From positions 1 through 39,194 of the forward strand of contig JAFUYE010000058.1 of NCBI GenBank assembly GCA_017470715.1: a stretch of 39,194 nt of DNA. Direction: 5' to 3'. The position numbers and the translations under genes were made by a program. The first letter of the stretch is position 1; each line of letters begins with the position of its first letter. The notes below the pieces were generated by a model. That model did not search any database. It had not been told where the DNA came from and was given only the letters and a program-made list of their open reading frames with translations. Positions 27,231 to 34,114 of the stretch are shown here, one piece after another. Origin of the DNA: Selenomonadaceae bacterium (GTDB lineage Bacteria; Bacillota; Negativicutes; Selenomonadales; Selenomonadaceae).

Positions 27231-27698
27231 TAGGAACTAGGAACTAGGAACTAGGGACTAGGGACTAGAGACTAGAGACTAGTTCCCGGTTCCTAAAAAC
27301 TAGTTCCTAAGCTTTTTTATGATTGTGGTGAGCAGGCGTCCCGTTTCGTTACAAAGTGACAAGGTCGCCTCAATATCTTCCTGCGTGAAATAACCGATTC
27401 TGACGCAAAGTAACATTTGAGTTTCGACTTCGGCAACCGATCCGCGTGAAATAATTAAAAATCTCACGTAATCTCCCGTTGAAGCTCGTCCGTTACCTTC
27501 CGCAATATTGGAAGGTACAGAAACTGCTGCTCGGCGCAACTGATTTGTCAAACCGTAAAGTTCATCTTTCGGCATTTTTTTAGTCAATCGGTAGACTTCA
27601 ACGGCAAGATCCATTGCTTTCTGCCAAACGATTAAATCCTTATAATGCAAAATCTGTAACCTCCTTCAGAAACTAGTTCCTAGTTCCTAGTTCCTAGT
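27231..27698. mobile_element. Heptad-ended cassette carrying a four-helix-bundle gene
   Basis: The ends are inverted arrays of 7-bp units: TAGGAACTAGGAACTAGGAA at the left and the reverse complement (units of TTCCTAG) at the right, ending three bases before the atpG stop codon triplet boundary. The left array also contains degenerate GGGACTA and GAGACTA units and an internal inverted piece. The only gene inside is the 116-residue four-helix-bundle protein, whose stop codon is supplied by the repeat. The cassette sits exactly between atpG and atpD. Gene-free versions lie at 24339 and, with related units, elsewhere in the window. Confidence 0.7.
27300..27650 (-). CDS. Four-helix-bundle protein (23S rRNA IVS / S23 family)
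   Basis: 116 residues matching this family closely: KDLIVWQKAMDLAVEVYRLT, LTNQLRRAAVSVPSNIAEG, RFLIISRGSVAEVETQMLL, and a final helix ending TIIKKLRN. The family was first noted as the open frame inside 23S rRNA intervening sequences of Leptospira and others, and is structurally related to the Avd accessory protein of diversity-generating retroelements, a nucleic-acid binder. AAGGAGG lies before ATG 27650. The last three residues and the stop come from the flanking heptad repeat. Its place in the atp operon is not expected; it probably came in with the repeats. Confidence 0.85.
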   Translation of the reverse strand: MHYKDLIVWQKAMDLAVEVYRLTKKMPKDELYGLTNQLRRAAVSVPSNIAEGNGRASTGDYVRFLIISRGSVAEVETQMLLCVRIGYFTQEDIEATLSLCNETGRLLTTIIKKLRN

Positions 27699-28817
27699 CT
27701 ACTCCAAAGCGTTTGCACCGCCGACAATTTCGTTGATTTCGTTGGTGATGCCCGCTTGACGAACTTTGTTGTAAAACAGATTCAACCTGCCGACGAGTTC
27801 TTGAGCGTTGTCGGTTGCATTACTCATTGCGTTCATGCGCGAAGAAAGTTCCGACGCCGCCGAGTGAAGCATTGCGCCGTAAATTCGCGTGGCCAATCTG
27901 CGCGGCAAAAATTCATTCAGAATCGACATAACGTCCGGTTCGTAAATGTATTCTTCCTTGAGATTCGCGCTTGCCTTCGCGTAGTCGTCCGTGACAAGCG
28001 GCAACAAAGTCACGTCGTCCGGCACGCAACTGATTGCAGATTTAAATTGCGTGTAAATCAACGTCACGTCGATAATTTCACCGCTTGCGTAACGTTCCAT
28101 GACCAAATCGGCAATTTCTTTCGCGTACTTGTACTGCGGGCGTTCGCTGATTCCGTGATAACTTTTGATGATGTTGTAGCCGCGCTGTTGAAAATGCGTC
28201 GTAGCTTTTCTGCCGACGGTGATAATTTCGATGCCGTCAATATAAGCCGCGTCGTTGTATTCGCGTGCAACGGAAACATTTGCGCCCGAAGACGAACCGC
28301 CGCCGTGAGCAGCTGCACGAGCCACACCGCCCGTCGCGTTCATTTGACGTTGTTGCTTTTGCGTGCGATGTGCGATTGGTTTGACTGCATTGAGCGCGTC
28401 GAAATTTTTCTTGTGGAAATTTTCGTCGTCGCCGTCGTCGTCCATTGAAGTTCCCGTGTCCGTGCCGTCGTATTCAATCGTGTCGTGCGCCTCTTTGAAG
28501 ACGTTGCTTGCGAACGAGCCGGCAAGTCCTTTATCCGAAGCAATGACGATAAACAGAAACTTGCCGTCCGCGTTTTGCTGTTCGGCAATGAGTTCGTCGC
28601 GTGTCTTCAAAAACGGGTGTTCGTATTCGCGCCCACGCATTTGGGAGACAACTCGCCGCATAATTTCCTTGGTTTTGTTGACGTAGGGAATGTTCGACAG
28701 CAAAGCATCACGAGCCGCGTTGAATCGCGAACGGGCTATCATGTCCATTGCGTTGGTTATTTTTTGAATGTTTTTGACGCTTTTGATTCGGCGGCGAATG
28801 TGTTGTAAATTTGCCAT
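27699..28817 (-). CDS. atpG: ATP synthase gamma subunit with an ~80-residue insertion
   Basis: 372 residues against about 285-290 normally. The N-terminal helix (ANLQHIRRRIKSVKNIQKIT) and C-terminal helix (ARIYGAM-like TRIYGAMLHSAASELSSRM, RQAGITNEINEIVGGA) are conserved. The extra length is at residues ~113-194, between the strand FIVIASDKGLAGSFASNVF and IEIITVGRKATTHFQQRG. The insert begins acidic (MDDDGDDE), becomes basic and Gln-rich (HRTQKQQRQ), and ends in AAAHGGGSSSG; it looks disordered. It lies in the globular Rossmann-like part, as does the regulatory insert of plant and cyanobacterial gamma, though the sequence differs. Confidence 0.93.
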   Translation of the reverse strand: MANLQHIRRRIKSVKNIQKITNAMDMIARSRFNAARDALLSNIPYVNKTKEIMRRVVSQMRGREYEHPFLKTRDELIAEQQNADGKFLFIVIASDKGLAGSFASNVFKEAHDTIEYDGTDTGTSMDDDGDDENFHKKNFDALNAVKPIAHRTQKQQRQMNATGGVARAAAHGGGSSSGANVSVAREYNDAAYIDGIEIITVGRKATTHFQQRGYNIIKSYHGISERPQYKYAKEIADLVMERYASGEIIDVTLIYTQFKSAISCVPDDVTLLPLVTDDYAKASANLKEEYIYEPDVMSILNEFLPRRLATRIYGAMLHSAASELSSRMNAMSNATDNAQELVGRLNLFYNKVRQAGITNEINEIVGGANALE

Positions 28818-28830
28818 TTACGCCACCGCC

Positions 28831-30354
28831 TTAACCGGCAACCTTGTAGGTGACAGTTTCCTTGAATTCGTTAATCGCGGATTTAATTTCGGCTTCAAGC
28901 GCGTCATCAAGTTTTTTCTTCTCGACGATTTTCTTGCCGATGTCCGCGTGATTGGCGTGCATGAACTTGATAAAGTCGTTGTGGAACGTAACAACTTTGT
29001 CGACGGGAATATCTGCCAAAAATCCGCGAACGGCGGTATAAATCGTCAAAACCTGATCTTCGACGGGCAACGGCGAATATTGCGCCTGCTTAAGCGTTTC
29101 AACCATGCGTGCGCCTCTGTCAAGTTGAGCTTTGGTAGCTTTATCCAAGTCGGAGCCGAATTGTGCGAACGCCGCAAGTTCACGATACTGAGCCAAATCC
29201 AAACGCATTGTGCCGGCAACTTGTTTCATTGCTTTAATCTGCGCGGAACCGCCGACACGCGAAACCGACAAACCGACGCTGATTGCGGGACGAATGCCCG
29301 AATAGAACGCGTCAGTTTCAAGCATAATCTGCCCGTCCGTGATTGAAATGACGTTCGTCGGAATGTATGCGGAAACGTCGCCCGCCTGCGTTTCGATAAT
29401 CGGCAACGCGGTAATTGAACCTGCGCCGAGTTCGTCCGAAAGTTTCGCGGCACGTTCCAAAAGTCTGGAGTGCAAATAGAAAACGTCACCGGGATAAGCT
29501 TCACGACCGGGCGGTCTGCGGAGCAACAACGACATTGCACGATACGCCGCCGCGTGTTTCGTCAAGTCGTCGTAAATGCACAGGCAGTGACCGTGCTTTT
29601 CGTACATGAAATATTCCGCCATCGTGACGCCCGAATACGGAGCCAGATATTGCAACGGAGCGGAGTCGGCAGCCGTAGCCGCAACGACGATTGAATATTC
29701 CATTGCGCCATGATCTTCCAAAGTTTTCACGACGCGTGCAACCGTCGACGCCTTTTGTCCGATTGCGACATAAATGCAGATACAGTTTTGACCTTTCTGG
29801 TTGATAATCGTGTCGACTGCGATTGCGGATTTGCCCGTACCGCGGTCACCGATAATCAATTCGCGCTGTCCGCGACCAATCGGAACAAGTGCGTCGATTG
29901 CCTTTAAGCCGGTCTGCAACGGCTCATGAACGGATTTTCTGTCCGCGATACCGGGAGCTTTGAACTCGACGGGACGCGACTGCGTTGTCTGAATCGGACC
30001 TTTGCCGTCAATCGGACGACCGAGAGCGTCAACGACGCGCCCGATCATTGCTTCGCCAACGGGCACTTGCATGATTCTGCCCGTGCGTTTGACGGTTGCG
30101 CCTTCTTTGATTTCGTTGTCGCGGCCGAGAATAACCGCACCGACGTTGTCTTGTTCAAGGTTCAGAACGAGTCCGAAAATATCATCGCCGAAGTCAAGCA
30201 ATTCGCCCGCCATTGCCTTATCAAGCCCGTGAATGTGCGCGATACCGTCACCAATCTCAATGACGGTGCCGACTTCGTCAACGTTCAAATCGACGTTGTA
30301 ATTTTTGATTTGCTCCTTGATTATCGCAGTGATTTCATCAGGATTTATCTTCAT
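28831..30354 (-). CDS. atpA: ATP synthase alpha subunit
   Basis: 507 residues, full length. The P-loop GDRGTGKS is at 169-176. Other landmarks are [16 protein letters not shown], the [20 protein letters not shown] block and the arginine-finger region [20 protein letters not shown]. It is the non-catalytic F1 subunit. GAGGTGAAG precedes ATG 30354. The ~600 bases between it and atpH hold an inserted secreted-protein gene and a decayed copy. Confidence 0.97.
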   Translation of the reverse strand: MKINPDEITAIIKEQIKNYNVDLNVDEVGTVIEIGDGIAHIHGLDKAMAGELLDFGDDIFGLVLNLEQDNVGAVILGRDNEIKEGATVKRTGRIMQVPVGEAMIGRVVDALGRPIDGKGPIQTTQSRPVEFKAPGIADRKSVHEPLQTGLKAIDALVPIGRGQRELIIGDRGTGKSAIAVDTIINQKGQNCICIYVAIGQKASTVARVVKTLEDHGAMEYSIVVAATAADSAPLQYLAPYSGVTMAEYFMYEKHGHCLCIYDDLTKHAAAYRAMSLLLRRPPGREAYPGDVFYLHSRLLERAAKLSDELGAGSITALPIIETQAGDVSAYIPTNVISITDGQIMLETDAFYSGIRPAISVGLSVSRVGGSAQIKAMKQVAGTMRLDLAQYRELAAFAQFGSDLDKATKAQLDRGARMVETLKQAQYSPLPVEDQVLTIYTAVRGFLADIPVDKVVTFHNDFIKFMHANHADIGKKIVEKKKLDDALEAEIKSAINEFKETVTYKVAG

Positions 30355-30485
30355 GTTTAAGACTTCACCTCACATGGAGTTGAAAAAATTTTAATTGATA
30401 TTACATGCGGTCAGACATTCCGAAATGTTTTCGGAAATACTGCTCGCCGGTTCAATTTCTCTGCGGTCGTAAGTATAACTTTGAT

Positions 30486-30569
30486 TTACGCCGTCAACAG
30501 AGTTTTGCGTTGCCGACGAACAAAATCGCCGCCATAAGACACGCCGCACAGAAAAAATTTTTTTAACAT
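30486..30569 (-). pseudogene. Decayed copy of the neighbouring secreted-protein gene
   Basis: From ATG 30569 only 27 codons are open. The DNA nonetheless matches the signal-peptide region of the gene at 30941: both have ATGnTnAAnAAAnTTTTT and then almost identical GCGATTnTGTTCGTCGGCAA, though in a shifted frame. I read it as a tandem duplicate whose body is gone. A 62-codon frame from GTG 30579 covers the same stretch but has no family resemblance. Confidence 0.5.
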
Positions 30570-30575
30570 AAGCCT

Positions 30576-30941
30576 TCACTTCTTTTTGTCGGTTACGCCG
30601 AAATGATTCACGCTGTAGCCGAAAATGTTATACGCGGGTTGAACATGTGCTCTCTTTGCAGAATCGAAAATTGAGCCTTGTGCGACGCCGTCAATTTTGT
30701 AGTTGGCGAAGTTGTATCCGTCGAACGAATATTTTTTCACGGCGACGAGAACACTGCCGCGCACGTATTTAACATCAACGTCGAAGTGATAACCCTGCCT
30801 GCTGTTGAAAGTTTCGGTTACGACGTAATAATCCGTGCCGCCGCCGCTGTAGATCCAAACGTCCTGCGCGGAAACTTTTGCGTTGCCGACGAACAGAATC
30901 GCCGTCAACATTAACGCGCCGACAAAAATTTTCTTCAGCAT
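30576..30941 (-). CDS. Small secreted protein of unknown function
   Basis: 121 residues. A clear signal peptide (MLKKIFVGALMLTAILFVGN, probably cut after AKVSA) is followed by a short beta-rich domain with YYVVTETFNSRQGYHFDV, VKYVRGSVLVAVKKYSF and HVQPAYNIFGYSVNHFG. It has no cysteine. Similar small secreted proteins occur in Selenomonas-like genomes as far as I recall, without known function. AGAGGTG precedes the ATG. Location between atpH and atpA is unusual, and it is presumably cotranscribed with the ATP synthase. Confidence 0.7.
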   Translation of the reverse strand: MLKKIFVGALMLTAILFVGNAKVSAQDVWIYSGGGTDYYVVTETFNSRQGYHFDVDVKYVRGSVLVAVKKYSFDGYNFANYKIDGVAQGSIFDSAKRAHVQPAYNIFGYSVNHFGVTDKKK

Positions 30942-30953
30942 GACGGCACCTCT

Positions 30954-31490
30954 TTAATCGCGCAGTGAACTTAGCAACGCACGAAGTTTGCCCGCCGCCG
31001 AGCCGTCAATTCGCTTGTCGCCGATTTTGACGATAAGCCCGCCGAGAATCGACGCGTCTTTGTGCGTGCGAATCTGGATTTTGCGTTTCGTCAACGTCGT
31101 AAGTTTTTTCGTCAAGGCGTCCTGCTGTTTTTTCGTCAACGGGAATGCGCTTGTCACGTCCGCAATTAAAATGCCCTGCTCTTTGTTTTTCAGCGAAGTG
31201 AAAATGTCGTAGATTTCGCAGAAAACGCCGATACGTTTCTTGTCGACCAAAAGCATCAAAAAATTCATGACGGTTGCGGAAACTTCTTTGCCGACAGCTT
31301 TGACGAGCAAATCTTTTTTCGCAGATTGCGGCACAAGCGGATTTTGGAAAAATTTTACCGCTTCGGGAATTGCGAACACGTCCGCACGAACTTTGGCAAG
31401 ATCTTTGTCGTAACCGTCGAGTTTATTTTCCTCTTTGGCGATTTCAAAAATTGCCGTGGCGTATTTTGCGGCAAGCTGAATGTTAAGCAT
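30954..31490 (-). CDS. atpH: ATP synthase delta subunit
   Basis: 178 residues. The N-terminal helical domain (NIQLAAKYATAIFEIAKEEN, FFQNPLVPQSAKKDLL) and the C-terminal LTKRKIQIRTHKDASILGGLIVKIGDKRIDGS (given here only in outline: ILGGLIVKIGDKRIDGS) are typical OSCP/delta features. It links F1 to the peripheral stalk. GAGGTGCGG lies before ATG 31490, close to the atpF stop. Confidence 0.93.
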   Translation of the reverse strand: MLNIQLAAKYATAIFEIAKEENKLDGYDKDLAKVRADVFAIPEAVKFFQNPLVPQSAKKDLLVKAVGKEVSATVMNFLMLLVDKKRIGVFCEIYDIFTSLKNKEQGILIADVTSAFPLTKKQQDALTKKLTTLTKRKIQIRTHKDASILGGLIVKIGDKRIDGSAAGKLRALLSSLRD

Positions 31491-31499
31491 CGCCGCACC

Positions 31500-32000
31500 T
31501 CATTTCAAGTCCGCGAACATGTTTTTATCGAGCGACGAAATGAAATCGTTGACGAGTTTGTCGTTTTCCTTCGTGTCGAGATTTTTGGAAACGACTTTGC
31601 CCGCCGCCGCCAAACTGAGCGTGACAATTTGCGATTTCATTTCGGCAAAAGCGCGGTTGCGTTCGTTTTCGATTTCAGCCTGCGCGGTTTGTTTCATGCG
31701 TTCGATTTCTTTGCGCGTTTCGGCGACAGCGGCGTCATGTTCGCGACGGGCGTCAAGATTCGCTTTGTCGACGATTTCTTGAGCTTTTTTGTGCGCGTCG
31801 GACAGTTGAGCTTTGTACTGTGCCAAAGTTTTTTCGGCTTCCTTGCGGTCGGCTTCCGCTTGGTTGAGGTCACCTTTGATTTTGTCGGAACGCTGTTGCA
31901 ACAAACGTGCAACGGGTTTGTAGGCAACCGCACGGAGCAGAGCTACCAACAGCAGAAAGTTGATAATCTGCGCGAGAATCGTTGCGTTGATTTCAATCAA
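31500..32000 (-). CDS. atpF: ATP synthase b subunit
   Basis: 166 residues. One N-terminal membrane helix (INATILAQIINFLLLVALL) is followed by a long coiled coil (LLQQRSDKIKGDLNQAEADR and onward) forming the peripheral stalk. TTG start at 32000 with GGGGTG upstream. A heptad hairpin lies between it and atpE. Confidence 0.93.
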   Translation of the reverse strand: MIEINATILAQIINFLLLVALLRAVAYKPVARLLQQRSDKIKGDLNQAEADRKEAEKTLAQYKAQLSDAHKKAQEIVDKANLDARREHDAAVAETRKEIERMKQTAQAEIENERNRAFAEMKSQIVTLSLAAAGKVVSKNLDTKENDKLVNDFISSLDKNMFADLK

Positions 32001-32020
32001 GTAAAATCACCCCTTTAGTT

Positions 32021-32100
32021 CAATTAGGAATGTGGAATGAGGAATGAGGAATTAAATCCGCCGAAACAATTCCTAACTCCTATCTCCTAATTCCTAATTA
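32021..32100. repeat. Heptad palindromic element between atpE and atpF
   Basis: The left half is CAATTAGGAATGTGGAATGA and related units, the right half the inverse, ending CTAATTCCTAATTA. It folds into a long hairpin of 80 bp. The atpE stop codon TAA lies on its edge. It belongs to the same unit type as the elements at 2368, 33574 and 37548. Confidence 0.8.
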
Positions 32101-32349
32101 TCCGAGGAGCGGGTTGGCATAGAGCATGATGAGCGCGACGACCGTTGCGATAATCGCCATAGCTTCAATCAAGCCGACGGAAATAAGCGTGTTCGTGAAG
32201 AGCGTGTTTTTCGCTTCCGGTTGACGCGTGATACCGTCAATAAATTTGCTGGTGACAAGACCGTCGCCGACGCCCGCGCCGATTGCCGCGAGTCCCATTG
32301 TGATGCCTGCGCCCAAAAGTGCTGCTGCTACCATAATCGCATGTTCCAT
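32098..32349 (-). CDS. atpE: ATP synthase c subunit
   Basis: 83 residues, two transmembrane helices with the polar loop TRQPEAKN between them. The ion-carrying carboxylate is E62 in GLIEAMAII. Unusually, helix 1 has D29 in GAGVGDGLV, at the position of Q32 in classic sodium c subunits and of E32 in the two-carboxylate Fusobacterium type (E32/E65); the 33-residue spacing is the same. The serine that follows the key glutamate in sodium enzymes is A63 here. AAGGAGG precedes ATG 32349. Confidence 0.95.
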   Translation of the reverse strand: MEHAIMVAAALLGAGITMGLAAIGAGVGDGLVTSKFIDGITRQPEAKNTLFTNTLISVGLIEAMAIIATVVALIMLYANPLLG

Positions 32350-32392
32350 TTTAAAAAATCCTCCTTAACATTTGTGAACAAAAAATTTTGAA

Positions 32393-32851
32393 TCATCTTT
32401 CGGGATAAAAATCATTCGAGAAACCGTAAAACTTTTCACCTGATGCAAGATAAAAAGCAAGTTCCGCCGCCTTCATTGCCGCTTCACCCATTGCACGTGA
32501 CACGTCGCGAGGAAGGTATCTCAACTCTTGAGTCTGAGGATTGACGACGTAGATTTTTCTTGCATTGCGGTCGTAAGCGAAATAAAACTTGTCCCGCGCA
32601 GAAATTGTGTTGTCGCCGTCCCAAGCCCGCGGAACCGTAACCCAATCGATTGAAAGGAGCGCATACGGATATTCGTCCGCCTCAACTTTCAAAGTGTTTC
32701 TGACGACGTAACGGGCAACGCCTTGATGACCGTCGAAAATGATGTAATTCGCGTCGCCGTTCAAATATTTTTGATAGCCGCCCGCCGAAGTCGACGCCTG
32801 AATCAACATGAGCGACATAACAAGAATTGACGTGAAAAATTTTTTCGACAT
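32393..32851 (-). CDS. Secreted protein of unknown function
   Basis: 152 residues with a signal peptide (MSKKFFTSILVMSLMLIQAS, probably cut near STSA). The mature part is beta-rich with many Tyr and Asp (GDANYIIFDGHQGVARYVVR, DKFYFAYDRNARKIYVVN) and a helical end (AMGEAAMKAAELAFYLASG). The family is not recognised. It shares general style, not clear homology, with the secreted gene at 30576. It lies between atpB and atpE, where no gene is expected. Confidence 0.7.
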   Translation of the reverse strand: MSKKFFTSILVMSLMLIQASTSAGGYQKYLNGDANYIIFDGHQGVARYVVRNTLKVEADEYPYALLSIDWVTVPRAWDGDNTISARDKFYFAYDRNARKIYVVNPQTQELRYLPRDVSRAMGEAAMKAAELAFYLASGEKFYGFSNDFYPER

Positions 32852-32873
32852 GGCGCCCTACCTCAAGTGAAAT

Positions 32874-33548
32874 TTACTCCGCATGATCTTCTTTGACCGC
32901 GTTGGCAAGATAAGCCATGCTGAGCATTGTGAAGATGACCGCCTGCACGCAACTGATAAAGATACTGAACGCCAGCCACGCAACCGAAGGTATCGGCATC
33001 CATATCGGCATCAGTTTAAGCAGAACAATGATTAGAATTTCGCCCGCGAGAATGTTTCCGAAAAGACGGAATGCCAACGTTATCGGTTTGGCGATTTCCT
33101 CAATCATGTTGATGATGACGAAAACCGGCGTCGGTTGGAAAAAGTGCGCGATGTAATGCCCGCCCTTGAAGTACAAGCCCAGCACGTGAACTATCGCCAC
33201 AACCAAAAGCGCAAGTCCCAATGTCGTGTTCAAGTCATTTGTCGGCGACGCCATAAGCGGCACCAGTCCGATTAAGTTGCTTGCCAACAAAAACATGAAC
33301 AGCCCGACAATAAACGGCGCAAGCATCCGCCCGCGTCTGCCCATCATTGCATCAATTTGTTCGTGAAGCCACAGGATAATCATTTCAACGAAATTTTGCC
33401 AGCCTTGCGGGACAACTTTTAAATTGCGCGTCGCCAAACACGCAATCAACAAAACGATGCCCATTGCCAGCCATGTCATTTTCAGCGTCTCGATGTTGAA
33501 CGTCAAACCGCAAAGATTTATCGTCTCGCGGACACCAATTTCATGCAT
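32874..33548 (-). CDS. atpB: ATP synthase a subunit
   Basis: 224 residues with five to six membrane segments. The essential arginine is R161 in LAFRLFGNILAGE, and PTPVFVIINMIEEIAKP precedes it. It forms the stator half-channels of Fo. I start at ATG 33548, nine bases after GGGAGGTG; an in-frame GTG at 33560 lies inside this ribosome site. A heptad hairpin separates it from atpI. Confidence 0.95.
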   Translation of the reverse strand: MHEIGVRETINLCGLTFNIETLKMTWLAMGIVLLIACLATRNLKVVPQGWQNFVEMIILWLHEQIDAMMGRRGRMLAPFIVGLFMFLLASNLIGLVPLMASPTNDLNTTLGLALLVVAIVHVLGLYFKGGHYIAHFFQPTPVFVIINMIEEIAKPITLAFRLFGNILAGEILIIVLLKLMPIWMPIPSVAWLAFSIFISCVQAVIFTMLSMAYLANAVKEDHAE

Positions 33549-33573
33549 AGAAAGTTTCACCTCCCTTCCGAAA

Positions 33574-33650
33574 GCAATTAGGAGTTAGGAATTAGGAATT
33601 AATTTTGTAATGTAATCATTCCTCATTCATAATTCCTCATTCCTCATTGC
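33574..33650. repeat. Heptad palindromic element between atpB and atpI
   Basis: GCAATTAGGAGTTAGGAATT and onward on the left, inverted ATTCCTCATTCATAATTCC and CATTGC on the right, 77 bp in one hairpin. The last codons and stop of atpI lie in it. Confidence 0.8.
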
Positions 33651-34005
33651 TTTTCCGAGCCAGGATAAAAAGTGCCGTCAAGTAAAACACGCCGAACGAG
33701 ACCGCCGCCGACAAAAATAATTCCGTCGAAATGTGCACCGCGACCGCCAACACAACAAAAATCATCAGCAACCGAAACAACAATCCGACCAACATAATTT
33801 TTTTCGCCTGGGCTGCCGGTGAATTCGCCGCTGCCTCAAGTCGCGCCGCCGTCGACAACAAATAAAAAAAACTAAGCAACGCGCCAATCGGGACAGCACC
33901 GCACAAGTCAAGTCGCCCGACCGAAATCAGTTGCAGGCATAATACTGCCGCTACCGATAAAAAAACTTTCCAACTGTTCTTAAACGTACTCAATACCTGT
34001 CTCAT
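33637..34005 (-). CDS. atpI: ATP synthase protein I-like membrane protein
   Basis: 122 residues with four hydrophobic segments (VFLSVAAVLCLQLI, AVPIGALLSFFYLLS, MLVGLLFRLLMIFVVLAVAV, LSAAVSFGVFYLTALFIL), the AtpI type that assists c-ring assembly. The final KSNEE and TGA come from the heptad repeat, so the original C-terminus has probably been replaced. I prefer ATG 34005 because it leaves 109 bases for a promoter and gives the family length; a TTG at 34086 would extend it by 27 residues. That TTG is part of a perfect TTGACA on the minus strand (34081-34086), a possible -35 box, though no good -10 follows. Confidence 0.75.
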   Translation of the reverse strand: MRQVLSTFKNSWKVFLSVAAVLCLQLISVGRLDLCGAVPIGALLSFFYLLSTAARLEAAANSPAAQAKKIMLVGLLFRLLMIFVVLAVAVHISTELFLSAAVSFGVFYLTALFILARKSNEE

Positions 34006-34114
34006 GCCTGCAAACTTCGACGCGTTGAAGATTTTCCCTTCACGCCGTGAAAATTTTGTGACGCGCAGGATTTGAAATTTTGTCAACGAATTATCTGCGC
34101 GGGAGGCGAAAAGC

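Noticed and set aside
27231-27698. Classical insertion sequence
   Set aside because: The cassette encodes no DDE, HUH or serine/tyrosine recombinase; its only protein is a small helical bundle.
30391-30579. 62-codon frame overlapping the end of the secreted-protein gene
   Set aside because: The DNA aligns with the neighbouring signal-peptide region in another frame, so a decayed duplicate is the better reading.
34081-34114. Complete atp operon promoter
   Set aside because: A perfect TTGACA is present on the minus strand, but no acceptable -10 box lies 16-18 bases away, so only the -35 is mentioned under atpI.
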